Assembly (NCBI RefSeq): GCF_007644105.1 | Contig: NZ_VFAC01000022.1 | Span: 1-64,000, forward strand | Origin: Elioraea rosea | GTDB taxonomy: Bacteria; Pseudomonadota; Alphaproteobacteria; Acetobacterales; Acetobacteraceae | Length of the DNA stretch: 64,000 nucleotides | Reading direction: 5' to 3' | Part shown: positions 44,178-53,179 of the stretch, in pieces | Position numbering within the stretch: position 1 is the first letter of the stretch | Layout of the letters: every line of letters starts with the position of its first letter | Program-made: the position numbers and the translations under genes | The notes under the pieces: generated by a model | Told to the model about the DNA's origin: nothing | The model's input: only the letters and a program-made list of their open reading frames with translations | The model's database searches: none

Positions 44178-46589
44178 TTAGCCGAGCAGGGCGGCGGCCG
44201 CTGCGTCGAGGATCGCGTCCGTATCCAGCCCGTAGGCGCGGTAGAGCGCGGGGATGTCTCCGGTCTGGCCGAACCGGTCCACGCCGAGGGCCTGGATTCG
44301 CTGCCCGCGCACGGCGCCGAGCCAGGCGAGCGCGGCGGGATGGCCGTCGAGCACGGTCACCAGCCCGGCATCGGGGGCGAGCGGGGCGAGAAGCGTCTCG
44401 ATGTGCGACCGCACCGCCCTGCCCTCGCGCCGCGCCCGGCAGGCCGAGAGCCACTCGGCGTGCAGCCGGTCCGGCGAGGTGACGGCGAGAAGCCCCAGGC
44501 CCGGAACCTCCTCGGCGAGCGCTGCATGCGCCGCCTCGGCCTCCTCCGCCACCGGCCCCTCATAGGCGATGGCGAGGCCCGCCCCCTCAGCCGGCGGCAC
44601 GCGCCAATAGGCGCCCGCGATGATGGCCGCCTTCTCCGCCTCGCCGAGCGTCCGCTCGGGCTGGACGAGCGGTCGCGTCGAGAGGCGAAGCCACACGGAT
44701 GACCCGTCCGGCGCCTGCATGTGGCGGAAGGCATACGCCATCAGCACGCCGAGCTCGTCCGCATGGGCTGGCTCGTAGAAGGCGAGCCTGTCCTGCCCGA
44801 TGCCGATCAGGGGCGTGTAGACCGACTGGTGCTGCCCGCCCTCGGGCGCGAGCGTGATGCCCGAAGGCGTCGAGACGAGCAGGAAGCGCGCGTCCTGGTA
44901 GCAGCCGTAGAACAGCGCATCGAGGCCGCGCTGGACGAAGGTGTCATACACCGTGCCCACAGGAATGAGCCGCACGCCATTGAGATCGTGCGAAAGTCCT
45001 GCGGCGGCCAGAAGCAGGAACAGGTTCTGCTCGGCGATGCCGAGCTCCATGTGCTGGCCGTCCGGGGTCATCACCCATTTCTGGGCGGAGGCCACCTTCT
45101 GGTCACGGAACACGTCGTTGCGACGGTGCCGGCTGAACACGCCGCGGCGGTTCACCCAGGGCCCGAGGCTTGTCGAGACCGTCACGTCCGGGCTCGTCGT
45201 GACGATGCGCGAAGCCAGCGGCGCGAGCTCCCCCTGGCCTCGCCCGATCTCGGAGAGGATCTGGCCAAAGGCCTCTTGGGTGGACATCTTCCGGCCTGCC
45301 GCACGGCGGGGCTCGGGAAGGACGTCGGGCACGGGCACGGGCGGGGCGACGCGGCGACGCCCCTTCGTCTCGCCCTCCCCGGACAGCGGCGCGGCGAAGG
45401 GAACCGAGCGCAGGAAGGCGCGGGCTTCCGCCGCCGCGTCGGGGTCGAGCCCTGCGAAGGCCTCCCACTCGTCGCCCGGCGCGATGCCGAGCTGGGACCG
45501 GAAGGTTTCCATCTGCTCGACCGTCATCAGCCCGGCATGGTTGTCCTTGTGGCCCGCGAGCGGCAGGCCCATGCCCTTGATCGTGTAGGCGATGAAGGCG
45601 GTCGGGCGCGGCGCGGCGGCGGCCTGGCGCATGGCGGAGAGGACCGTCGCCATGTCGTGCCCGCCGAGATTGGTCATCAGCCCCGCAAGCTCGCCATCCG
45701 CAAGCGGGTCGATCAGCGCCTTGAGGCGACGGTCACGCCCGAGATCGGCCTCGAGCGCCTCGCGCCAGGCCGCGCCGCCCTGGAAGGTGAGCGCGGAATA
45801 GACGGAGTTCGGGCAGTCATCAATCCAGGCGCGCAGTGCCTCGCCGCCTGGCTGGGCGAAGGCGGCCTCGAGGCGCCGGCCGTATTTCAGGGTCACGACA
45901 TCCCAGCGCATGTCGCGGAACAGGCCCTCGATGCGATGGAACAACCTGTCCGGGACAATGGAATCAAGGCTCTGGCGGTTGTAGTCGATCAACCACCACA
46001 CATCCTGGATGTCGTGCTTCCAGCTTTCGAGAAGCGCCTCGTAGATGTTGCCCTCGTCGAGCTCGGCATCGCCGACGACGGCGACCATCCGCCCCGGCCG
46101 CGAGCCCTGGGGCGTGAGGCCCTTGAGCCGCACATAGTCCTGCACGAGCGCGGCGAAGTTCGTGATCGCCACCCCGAGCCCGACCGAGCCCGTGGAGAAA
46201 TCGACGTCCCCGCCATCCTTGGTCCGGCTCGGATAGGGCTGGGTGCCGCCGAACTCGCGGAACCCCTCGAGCCGCTCGCGTGTCGTCCGCCCCAGCAGGT
46301 ACTGGATCGCGTGGAACACCGGCCCGGCATGGGGCTTCACCGCGACGCGGTCCTCCGGGCGGAGGATGTCGAGATAGAGCGCGGTCATCAGCGTCGCGAC
46401 GGAGGCGCAGGAGGCCTGGTGGCCGCCGACCTTCAGCCCGTCGCGCGAGGGGCGGACATGGTTTGCGTGGTGGATGGTCCAGGCGGCGAGCCAGAGGATC
46501 CTCTGCTCGAGCCGGCGCAGCATGGCCAGATGCGCCTCGTCCTCGCCCGGACCTGCCGCGGCGCGGCCTGCGATCCCCTCCGGTGCCAT
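44178..46589 (-). CDS. AceE/transketolase-type thiamine diphosphate enzyme
   Basis: This 803-residue protein has the TPP motif GDAELDEGN (173-181) with the following DVWWLIDYNRQSLD, and an N-terminal HHANHVRPSRDGLKVGGHQA that resembles homodimeric pyruvate dehydrogenase E1 (AceE). The second half has the cofactor-activating Glu in LGIAEQNLFLLLAAAGL and GGQHQSVYTPLIGIGQ, matching the AceE rather than the tktA layout. It is about 80 residues shorter than E. coli AceE. No E2 or E3 gene is adjacent, so its acceptor is unknown; it may supply a complex encoded elsewhere or act alone as a 2-oxoacid decarboxylase/transketolase. It starts 26 bp after malonyl-CoA decarboxylase. Confidence 0.75.
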   Translation of the reverse strand: MAPEGIAGRAAAGPGEDEAHLAMLRRLEQRILWLAAWTIHHANHVRPSRDGLKVGGHQASCASVATLMTALYLDILRPEDRVAVKPHAGPVFHAIQYLLGRTTRERLEGFREFGGTQPYPSRTKDGGDVDFSTGSVGLGVAITNFAALVQDYVRLKGLTPQGSRPGRMVAVVGDAELDEGNIYEALLESWKHDIQDVWWLIDYNRQSLDSIVPDRLFHRIEGLFRDMRWDVVTLKYGRRLEAAFAQPGGEALRAWIDDCPNSVYSALTFQGGAAWREALEADLGRDRRLKALIDPLADGELAGLMTNLGGHDMATVLSAMRQAAAAPRPTAFIAYTIKGMGLPLAGHKDNHAGLMTVEQMETFRSQLGIAPGDEWEAFAGLDPDAAAEARAFLRSVPFAAPLSGEGETKGRRRVAPPVPVPDVLPEPRRAAGRKMSTQEAFGQILSEIGRGQGELAPLASRIVTTSPDVTVSTSLGPWVNRRGVFSRHRRNDVFRDQKVASAQKWVMTPDGQHMELGIAEQNLFLLLAAAGLSHDLNGVRLIPVGTVYDTFVQRGLDALFYGCYQDARFLLVSTPSGITLAPEGGQHQSVYTPLIGIGQDRLAFYEPAHADELGVLMAYAFRHMQAPDGSSVWLRLSTRPLVQPERTLGEAEKAAIIAGAYWRVPPAEGAGLAIAYEGPVAEEAEAAHAALAEEVPGLGLLAVTSPDRLHAEWLSACRARREGRAVRSHIETLLAPLAPDAGLVTVLDGHPAALAWLGAVRGQRIQALGVDRFGQTGDIPALYRAYGLDTDAILDAAAAALLG

Positions 46590-46615
46590 GGTGTGTTCTC
46601 TCCCGGCTTGCCGCC

Positions 46616-48013
46616 TCAGGACCAGCCGCGCGACAGCCGCCTCATCGCTGTCGAGGCGGCGCGCTTGCCCTGGCCCACATAGGCCTCGTGGTTCCCTTCG
46701 ATCGACTCCCGATCGTAGAGGTAATTGACCATGAGACCGAGGCTCTCGCGCAGCCCCTTTTCCGACCTATCAGCCATCCAATTCAGGCGTTCCGCCTGTG
46801 CGCCATTCGACAGGTGGAAATGCGCCACGGGATCACGCGCCCGCTTCGAGGCCCCGCCGCGACCCTCCGCGCTCTCGACGAGAAGGTAGCGGGCGCAGAG
46901 CCTGAGCAGCACCGGCTTGACCGCCCCGACCAGCCCGGCATCGCGATGCCAGGCTTTGCGCGCCAGCAGCGCAGCCAGTGGCGCGGGGGTCTCGGACTCG
47001 CCGCCGCCGAGTGCCTCGGCAAGGCCGGCCCGCTCGTCCGGGCTCAGAAGCGCCTCGTCGGAGGCTGCCGCCTCGAGCCAGCGGCGGAACCCTGGAATGG
47101 GAGAAAGTGTCGCGAAGGTCTTGATGTTCTGGAATTCCGCTGACAGCACATCGACGACCCGCTTGATCAGGAAGTTGCCGAAGCTGATCCCGCCGAGGCC
47201 CTGCTGGCAGTTGGAGATCGAGTAGAAGATCGCGGTGTCCGCCGCGCGCGGGTCACCCACCGGGGCCTTCTCGTCGAGCAGCGCGCGCACGTCTCCCGCG
47301 AGCCCCTTCACGAGCGCAATCTCGACGAAGATCAACGGCTCGTCGGGCATGCGGGGGTGGAAGAAGGCGTAGCAGCGACGGTCGCTGTCGAGGCGGTTCT
47401 TGAGGTCGCGCCAGCCGCGGATCTCATGCACGGCCTCGTAACCCACGAGCTTTTCGAGAAGATGGGCGGGGCTGTGCCAGTCGATCCGACGCAGCTCGAG
47501 GAAGCCCACGTCGAACCAGGCGGCGAGGAGCGCGCGCATGTCGGCCTCGAGCGCGCCGAGCGCCGGGTCCTTCTTGGCGAGTTGCAGCAGCGCGGCACGC
47601 AGGTCGACGACGAACTTTACGCCCTCTGGGATGGAGGTGAACTGCGTGACGAGACGCGCGCGCGGCGCCTCCAGCGCACGGCGAAGCTGCATCCTCGCCT
47701 GCGCCGCCGCCGTCTTGTCCTCGCCTGCAGCGCGCAGGGCCTCGACGGCGCGGGCGACCTCCTCGGGGTCGCTGTCGAACCCGGCGAGCGTGCGCAGGAA
47801 GGCCGCCTTGCCCTCCGCATCGGCCGCGAGATAGGCCTGGGCCAGCCGCGCCGACCGCGCCCGGGCCGATACCTCGCCGCCCTTCGCCTCGAGGCAGGCA
47901 CGCATCTGCGCGCCGATCTCCTCGTCGTCCGCCCCGCCGGCGACGTCACGCCAAGCCTCCAGCAGCCGCTTCAGTGCGCGGTCGAACAAGCCTGCCGAGG
48001 CAGCGGTTTCCAT
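46616..48013 (-). CDS. Malonyl-CoA decarboxylase
   Basis: The enzyme converts malonyl-CoA to acetyl-CoA and CO2. The 465-residue product has the helical N-terminal domain and the C-terminal GNAT-like catalytic domain. In the latter, FATLSPIPGFRRWL holds the conserved Ser region and DPVAHFHLSNGAQAERLNWM holds the catalytic His, followed by SLGLMVNYLYD. The usual malonate partners matB (malonyl-CoA synthetase) and matC (transporter) are not adjacent; instead the gene is between nnrDE and the AceE-type enzyme, with 24- and 26-bp gaps, so an operon is likely. Confidence 0.92.
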   Translation of the reverse strand: METAASAGLFDRALKRLLEAWRDVAGGADDEEIGAQMRACLEAKGGEVSARARSARLAQAYLAADAEGKAAFLRTLAGFDSDPEEVARAVEALRAAGEDKTAAAQARMQLRRALEAPRARLVTQFTSIPEGVKFVVDLRAALLQLAKKDPALGALEADMRALLAAWFDVGFLELRRIDWHSPAHLLEKLVGYEAVHEIRGWRDLKNRLDSDRRCYAFFHPRMPDEPLIFVEIALVKGLAGDVRALLDEKAPVGDPRAADTAIFYSISNCQQGLGGISFGNFLIKRVVDVLSAEFQNIKTFATLSPIPGFRRWLEAAASDEALLSPDERAGLAEALGGGESETPAPLAALLARKAWHRDAGLVGAVKPVLLRLCARYLLVESAEGRGGASKRARDPVAHFHLSNGAQAERLNWMADRSEKGLRESLGLMVNYLYDRESIEGNHEAYVGQGKRAASTAMRRLSRGWS

Positions 48014-48037
48014 GCGAACTCCTTTGGCCGACCGGCA

Positions 48038-49450
48038 CTATAGCGCAGCAAGCGCCCGCGGCAGCAGGGGCGGAAGGTCCTCAGCGATCAGACCGGCCCC
48101 GACGCGGCGCGCCGCCTCGCCCATCGCCCAGGCGGCAGCACAGGCGGCCGGGAAAGCCTCCATCCCCTGCGCGATCAGCCCCGAGGCGGCGCCGGCGAGC
48201 ACGTCTCCCGTGCCTGCTGTGGCGAGGTCGGGCGGTGCGGCAGCGTCGATCGCCACGCGCCCGTCCGGTGCGGCGATCACCGTGTCTGCACCCTTCAGAA
48301 GCACCACGGCCCCGGTCGCCGCGGCGGCGCGGCGTGCGGCGTCGGGCTTGTCGTCACCGACGGGGCCGAACACCCGGGCGAACTCGCCCGCATGGGGCGT
48401 GAGCAGCGCAGCACCCCGAAGCGCGTCCGGCCGGCCTTCGCAGACCGAGAGCCCATCCGCGTCCACGATCACGGATCGACCGGAAGCGAGCAGCGCGGCG
48501 AGCGCCTCGCTCGTGCGCGCGCCCCGGCCGAGCCCTGGGCCGACCAGCCAGGTTCGGCGCCGCTCATCCTCGAGAAGCGAGCTCACCGGTGCCTCCGAGA
48601 CGATCACGCCAGGCTCCGCGGCGCGGTAGGTCGCGGCAGAGGCGGCATCGCCCGCAGCGATGGTCACGAGCCCCGCGCCGACGCGCCGGGCAGAGGCAGC
48701 CGCAAGCCGCGCTGCGCCGGTCATCGCCGTGCCGCCGATGATGGTGAGGTGCCCGCGGGCATACTTGCTGTCCGTCTCGCGGCGACGAGGCAGCACGTCG
48801 CGCCAGAGGTCGGGGCCGTTCCGGGCGGCGGTGGGGCGGATGGTGTCCAGAACCGAGGCGGGAATGCCGATCTCGGCGACGAGCGTCTCGCCGCAATGGA
48901 GCCGCCCCGGCAGGAGGAGGTGCCCGGGCTTGAGGCGAAAGAAGGTGACGGTGAGCGCCGCCCGAGGGGCGACGCCGAGGACCTGCCCGGTGAGGCCCGA
49001 GACGCCCGAAGGCAGGTCGATCGCGACAATGGGCAGGCCCGCCCAGGCGGAGAGCGTCTCCGCCGCAGCACCGGTGACGGGCCGCGCGAGACCGGCGCCG
49101 AAGATCGCATCGACGACGAGGCCCGCGCCCTCGAGCACGGCGGGGGAGAGGGGCAGCACAGGGCCATCCCACAGCGCGGCCGCCTCTGCGGCATCGCCCG
49201 TAAGCGCCGCCGGTTCGCCGAGCAGGGCGAGGCGGACGGGCCAGCCGCGCGCTGCAAGCTCGGCCGCAACGACGAACCCGTCGCCGCCATTGTTCCCAGG
49301 ACCGCAGAGCACCGCGACGCGGCAGGGCCGGAACCGCGCGAGGATGGCGCGCGCGACGGCCCGCCCGGCATTGCGCATCAGGGCGAAACCAGGAATGCCG
49401 CCTTCGATCGCCGCACGGTCCGCCCGGCCCATCTCCTCGGGCGTCAGCAC
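48038..49450 (-). CDS. nnr: Bifunctional NAD(P)H-hydrate repair enzyme (epimerase + dehydratase)
   Basis: It repairs hydrated NAD(P)H: the N-terminal epimerase interconverts R and S hydrates and the C-terminal dehydratase restores NAD(P)H using ADP or ATP. The epimerase part has CGPGNNGGDGFVVA and IDLPSGVSGLTGQVLG. The dehydratase part has LVGPGLGRGA, LTPHAGEFARVFG, VLLKGAD and ATAGTGDVLAG. The canonical N terminus (V/M)LTPEEMGRADRAAI begins at GTG 49450, giving 470 residues. The frame remains open to 49570, but that start would overlap the divergent sorA start; neither start has a good ribosome-binding site. Confidence 0.92.
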   Translation of the reverse strand: MLTPEEMGRADRAAIEGGIPGFALMRNAGRAVARAILARFRPCRVAVLCGPGNNGGDGFVVAAELAARGWPVRLALLGEPAALTGDAAEAAALWDGPVLPLSPAVLEGAGLVVDAIFGAGLARPVTGAAAETLSAWAGLPIVAIDLPSGVSGLTGQVLGVAPRAALTVTFFRLKPGHLLLPGRLHCGETLVAEIGIPASVLDTIRPTAARNGPDLWRDVLPRRRETDSKYARGHLTIIGGTAMTGAARLAAASARRVGAGLVTIAAGDAASAATYRAAEPGVIVSEAPVSSLLEDERRRTWLVGPGLGRGARTSEALAALLASGRSVIVDADGLSVCEGRPDALRGAALLTPHAGEFARVFGPVGDDKPDAARRAAAATGAVVLLKGADTVIAAPDGRVAIDAAAPPDLATAGTGDVLAGAASGLIAQGMEAFPAACAAAWAMGEAARRVGAGLIAEDLPPLLPRALAAL

Positions 49451-49524
49451 CGCGCAGGACGGCGGCACGCCCGGCTCTATCTTCGCAGCCGCGATGACAT
49501 CCTCCTTTCCGATCCGCCGCGCCC

Positions 49525-49539
49525 GTGCAACGCTTGCAC
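49525..49539. promoter_or_regulatory. Palindromic operator candidate between nnr and sorA
   Basis: GTGCAA-CGC-TTGCAC is a perfect 6-bp inverted repeat, 30 bp upstream of the sorA ATG and 75 bp upstream of the preferred nnr start. Its place in the divergent gap fits an operator. The identity of the regulator is unknown and no regulator gene is adjacent. Confidence 0.4.
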
Positions 49540-49568
49540 CGACACGAACGCCATGTCGGGAGGATGCC

Positions 49569-50882
49569 ATGATCAGGTCCGGAACGCGCGAGCGGAGCCT
49601 CGCCGAACTCTACGCCGACGACGCCGAGCGCGCCGATGCGCTGGTGTTCCGCCGCCGCGGCGCCTTGAAGGGCGTCTCGCTCGCGACGATGGGGGCGGCC
49701 ATCGGCGCCGCGATCCCCTTCTCCTCGAGGATGCCTGCGGGGCTCGTTCCGGCGGCGCTCGCGCAAGGCGGTCAGGCCGGCCCGCGCATGCTCGAATTCC
49801 CCGGCAAGGACCCGCTGATCCTGCAGGGTGACCGCCCGCTCGTCGGCGAGACGCCCGAGACGCTTCTCGACGACGCGGTCACGCCGAACAACCGCATCTT
49901 CATCCGCAACAATGGCCAGATCCCCGAGCCTGCCGCGAACCCCGATGCCTGGAAGATCCGCATCGAGGGCGAGGTGAACACGCCCATCGAGCTCACCGTC
50001 GGCGAGCTGCGCAGCCGCTTCCCGGTGGTGACGCTGCAGCTGCAGATGGAGTGCGGCGGCAATGGGCGGAGCTTCTTCGTGCCCGAGACGCGCGGCAACC
50101 AGTGGGGCAACGGCGCGATCTGCAACGCGGCCTGGACGGGGGTGCGGCTGAAGGACGTGCTCACCGCCGCGGGGCTCAAGCCCTCGGCCTCGCACACCGG
50201 CCATTACGGCGCGGACCCGCACCTCTCGGGCGCGACCGACCGGGCCGCGATCAGCCGCGGCATGGTCATCGCGAAGGCGATGGAGGAGCACACGCTGATC
50301 GCCTTCGAGGTCAATGGCGGCCCGATCCCGCACATCAACGGCGCGCCCGTACGGCTGATCGTTCCCGGCTGGCCAGGCTCGCTCAGCCAGAAATGGCTCA
50401 CCCGCATTGTCATCCTCGACAAGCCGCACACCGGCCAGGGCATGGGCGGCACGAGCTACCGCGTGCCCGTCACGCCGATCGTGCCCGGCTCGCGCAATGA
50501 CGGGACCGATTTCGTCGACATGACGTCGATGCCCGTCCGCTCGGTTCTGACCAACGTCGCCAACGGCACCCGCCTGCCTACGGGAACGCGGCAGCTTCCT
50601 GTCCGCGGCGCCGCCTGGGCGGGGGAGAAGACCATCTCCGCCGTGCACGTGTCGGTCGATTTCGGCGCGACGTGGAAGCGCATGACGGTCACCGCGCCTG
50701 CCAACAAATACGCGTGGCAGCGGTGGGAAGGCACGGTCGAGCTGCCGTCGGACGGCTACTTCGAGGTCTGGTACCGCGCGACCGACAGCGACGGCCGGAT
50801 GCAGCCGCACGCCGCGGCGAACTGGAACCCCCAGGGCTATGGCGGCAACCCCGTCAGCCGCGCCGCCATCCTGGTGGGCTGA
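49569..50882 (+). CDS. sorA: Sulfite dehydrogenase molybdenum subunit (SorA-like)
   Basis: This periplasmic molybdopterin oxidoreductase belongs to the sulfite oxidase family and probably oxidises sulfite to sulfate. The 437-residue product has a Tat signal with RRR at 28-30 followed by GALKG and a hydrophobic stretch ending PAALAQGG. About 25 residues precede the twin arginines, longer than usual. The molybdenum ligand Cys162 is in QMECGGNGRSFF, and the C-terminal dimerisation domain has AWAGEKTISAVHVSVDFGA. No haem domain is present. ATG 49569 has GGGAGG eight bases upstream. The next gene encodes a c-type cytochrome 6 bp later, matching SorAB of Starkeya. Other family members act on other S or N oxides, so the substrate is inferred. 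Confidence 0.8.
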   Translation: MIRSGTRERSLAELYADDAERADALVFRRRGALKGVSLATMGAAIGAAIPFSSRMPAGLVPAALAQGGQAGPRMLEFPGKDPLILQGDRPLVGETPETLLDDAVTPNNRIFIRNNGQIPEPAANPDAWKIRIEGEVNTPIELTVGELRSRFPVVTLQLQMECGGNGRSFFVPETRGNQWGNGAICNAAWTGVRLKDVLTAAGLKPSASHTGHYGADPHLSGATDRAAISRGMVIAKAMEEHTLIAFEVNGGPIPHINGAPVRLIVPGWPGSLSQKWLTRIVILDKPHTGQGMGGTSYRVPVTPIVPGSRNDGTDFVDMTSMPVRSVLTNVANGTRLPTGTRQLPVRGAAWAGEKTISAVHVSVDFGATWKRMTVTAPANKYAWQRWEGTVELPSDGYFEVWYRATDSDGRMQPHAAANWNPQGYGGNPVSRAAILVG

Positions 50883-50888
50883 GGCTGG

Positions 50889-51236
50889 ATGCGGAGCCTG
50901 CTTGCCGCGCTGGTCGGGGGGATGCTTCTCGCATCCCCACTCGCCCCCTCGCCCGCCTTGGCAGAAGAGCCGGAGGAGCCGACCGTGCTTCCCGAAGGCC
51001 ATGGCCGCGACGAGACCTTCTATGCCTGCACCGCCTGCCACTCAACGGCGGTGATCCGCCGCTCCGGCTTCACGCGGCAGCAGTGGGACGACCTGATGGA
51101 CTGGATGGTCGAGAAGCAGAACATGAACCCGCTCGAACCCGATGAGCGGAAGCTGATCGTCGACTATCTCGCCGAAGTCTTCCCGCCGCGGCGGGCGCGG
51201 CCGCCTGCCTTCAGCAACCCCTTCTCCACCAACTGA
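50889..51236 (+). CDS. sorB: Small monohaem c-type cytochrome, SorB-like partner
   Basis: The 115-residue product has a Sec signal peptide (cleavage near ALA-EE, residue 25) and one haem site C47TAC50H51. A Met candidate for the distal ligand is in MVEKQNMNPL, with the following helix DERKLIVDYLAEVF typical of small cytochromes c. Its position 6 bp after sorA supports a role as the electron acceptor of that enzyme. The C terminus is Pro/Arg-rich and lacks a membrane anchor. Confidence 0.82.
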   Translation: MRSLLAALVGGMLLASPLAPSPALAEEPEEPTVLPEGHGRDETFYACTACHSTAVIRRSGFTRQQWDDLMDWMVEKQNMNPLEPDERKLIVDYLAEVFPPRRARPPAFSNPFSTN

Positions 51237-51238
51237 CG

Positions 51239-52522
51239 ATGCACGTCATCGTTCTCGGCGCGGGGATCGTCGGTGTCTCCGCCGCCTGGTACCTGCGCGC
51301 GGCCGGCGCGGAGGTGACGGTGATCGAGGCGCGCGAGGGGCCGGGGCTGGAGACGAGCTTCGCCAATGGCGGGCACATCTCCGTCGCCTCCGGCCCGTGG
51401 GCGGCGCCGGACGTTCCGGGCAAGATGCTGAAATGGCTCGGCCGCGAGGACGCGCCGCTGCTTCTCCGCCCCTTCCGGTGGGACCCGGCCCTGTGGTCCT
51501 GGGGCGCGCGCTTCCTCGCCAATTGCACCGCGCGGGACTACGCCGCGAACGCCGAGGTGATCGGCCGACTCTGCCGCTATTCCGGGGCGGAGACGGCCGC
51601 GCTTCGCGAGGCGCTCGGCATCGAGGACCAGAACTCCACCCTCGGCACGATCACGCTCCTGACCACGCCGGCCGAGATGGCGTCTGCCGAGGGGAAGGAG
51701 AAGCGCCTTCGCGAGGCGGGCTTCGAGGCCACGCTTCTCGACGCCGCGGGCATCGCCACGGCAGAGCCTGCGCTCGCCGAGGCGGCGCCGCGCTACGCCG
51801 GCGCCCTCTTCGCCAAGGACGGCGAGACCGCGGATGCGCACCTCTTCACCCGGGGCCTCGCGGAGGCGTCCGAGGCGCGCGGCGTGCGGTTCCGCTATGG
51901 CGCGAGGGTCGAGCGCCTCGTCGTCACGGCTGGGGCGGCAACAGGCGTCGTGCTCGAGGGCGGCGAGACCCTCCCGGCCGATGCGGTCGTCCTCGCGGCC
52001 GGAAGCTGGTCTGTCCAGCTTGCGCGCACGGCCGGGCTGCGCATCCCCGTCTATCCCGGCAAGGGCTATTCCTCGACCGTGCCGATCGCGGGCCGCAACG
52101 GCGCGCCGCGCATGGCGGTCGTCGACGAGCACGCGAAGATCTACGTCGCCCGGTTCGGCGACAGGCTGCGCGCGGCGGGAACGCTCGAGCTCGCCGGCTG
52201 GGACAAGACGCCGAGCCAACGTCGCGCGGATGCGACGCTGTCTGCGCTGAAGCGCCTCTTCCCCGAGGGGGGCGACTACGCCCGCGCAACGCAGTGGACC
52301 GGGCTCCGCCCCATGAGCCCCGATGGACGGCCGCTGATCGGCCGCACCCCCGTGCGCAACCTCTGGCTCGACACGGGCCACGGCCCGCTCGGCTGGACCA
52401 TGGGCGCGGGCAGCGGCAAGCTCCTCGCCGCGCTGATGACCGGTGCCACGGCCGAGCTCGACCCCGCCCCCTACCGGCCGGGCCGCTTCGGATGGTTGGT
52501 GCCGCGCGAGTCGGCAGGCTAG
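51239..52522 (+). CDS. dadA: D-amino-acid dehydrogenase (DadA type)
   Basis: This FAD enzyme oxidises D-amino acids to 2-oxo acids and ammonia, passing electrons to the respiratory chain. The 427-residue product has the N-terminal dinucleotide fold MHVIVLGAGIVGVSAAWYL, then EAREGPGLETSFANGGHIS, typical of DadA, and the C-terminal WTGLRPMSPDGRPLIGRTP and HGPLGWTMGAGSGKLLA. It begins 2 bp after the sorB stop. The pairing with sulfite dehydrogenase is unusual; a role in taurine, cysteate or D-cysteine breakdown can be imagined, but nothing in the sequence fixes the substrate. Confidence 0.9.
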   Translation: MHVIVLGAGIVGVSAAWYLRAAGAEVTVIEAREGPGLETSFANGGHISVASGPWAAPDVPGKMLKWLGREDAPLLLRPFRWDPALWSWGARFLANCTARDYAANAEVIGRLCRYSGAETAALREALGIEDQNSTLGTITLLTTPAEMASAEGKEKRLREAGFEATLLDAAGIATAEPALAEAAPRYAGALFAKDGETADAHLFTRGLAEASEARGVRFRYGARVERLVVTAGAATGVVLEGGETLPADAVVLAAGSWSVQLARTAGLRIPVYPGKGYSSTVPIAGRNGAPRMAVVDEHAKIYVARFGDRLRAAGTLELAGWDKTPSQRRADATLSALKRLFPEGGDYARATQWTGLRPMSPDGRPLIGRTPVRNLWLDTGHGPLGWTMGAGSGKLLAALMTGATAELDPAPYRPGRFGWLVPRESAG

Positions 52523-52531
52523 CCTCTCCCC

Positions 52532-53179
52532 ATGGCAGCGATCGTGCTCACCGTTGCGCAGCAGAAGGGTGGCGCGGGCAAGACGACGCTCGCGGCCCAG
52601 CTTGCCGCCGTGCTTGCCGAGCGCAGGCGGGTGGCCGTGCTCGACATCGACCCGCAGAAATCGCTCACGCGCTGGCACGAACTGCGCAAGGAGCACGCGC
52701 GCGCGGCGGCCGCGGGGCTCACCTTCGCCGACACCGCTGGCTGGCGGCTCTCCTCAGAGATCGAACGCCTCCGGGCCGACCATGACGTGGTGCTGATCGA
52801 CAGCCCCCCGCACGCCGAGACGGAGGCGCGGCTTGCCGTGCGCGCGGCCGATCTCGTGCTCGTTCCGGTGCAGCCGAGCCCGCTCGACCTCTGGGCGACC
52901 GGCCCGACGCTCGATCTCGCCAAGGCCGAGAAGCGCGAGGCACGGATCGTGCTGAACCGCGCCCCGGCGCGCGGGAAGCTTCTTCACGCCGCGCAGGCCG
53001 AGATCGCTCGGGGCACCTTCCCTGCCCTCGAAGCCTCGCTCGGCAACCGCTCGGCCTACGCGATGGCGATGGCTGCCGGCCTCGGCGTGACGGAGAGCGC
53101 GCCGCGCACGCTGGCGGCAGAAGAGGTTCGCGCGCTCGCCGCCTCGCTCTCGCCCTGGCTCGGAAAGGAACGGCGATGA
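52532..53179 (+). CDS. Orphan ParA-family ATPase
   Basis: This 215-residue protein has the deviant Walker A QQKGGAGKTTLA (from residue 10), Walker A' DIDPQKSLTRW, and Walker B VVLIDSPPHAET. It matches the short ParA/MinD group that positions cellular cargo. The long N-terminal DNA-binding extension of plasmid ParAs is absent. No parB or parS is adjacent, so the partner is unknown; the neighbour overlapping its stop codon encodes a CopD-like membrane protein. Cargo could be chromosomal, a protein cluster or a polar organelle. Confidence 0.88.
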   Translation: MAAIVLTVAQQKGGAGKTTLAAQLAAVLAERRRVAVLDIDPQKSLTRWHELRKEHARAAAAGLTFADTAGWRLSSEIERLRADHDVVLIDSPPHAETEARLAVRAADLVLVPVQPSPLDLWATGPTLDLAKAEKREARIVLNRAPARGKLLHAAQAEIARGTFPALEASLGNRSAYAMAMAAGLGVTESAPRTLAAEEVRALAASLSPWLGKERR

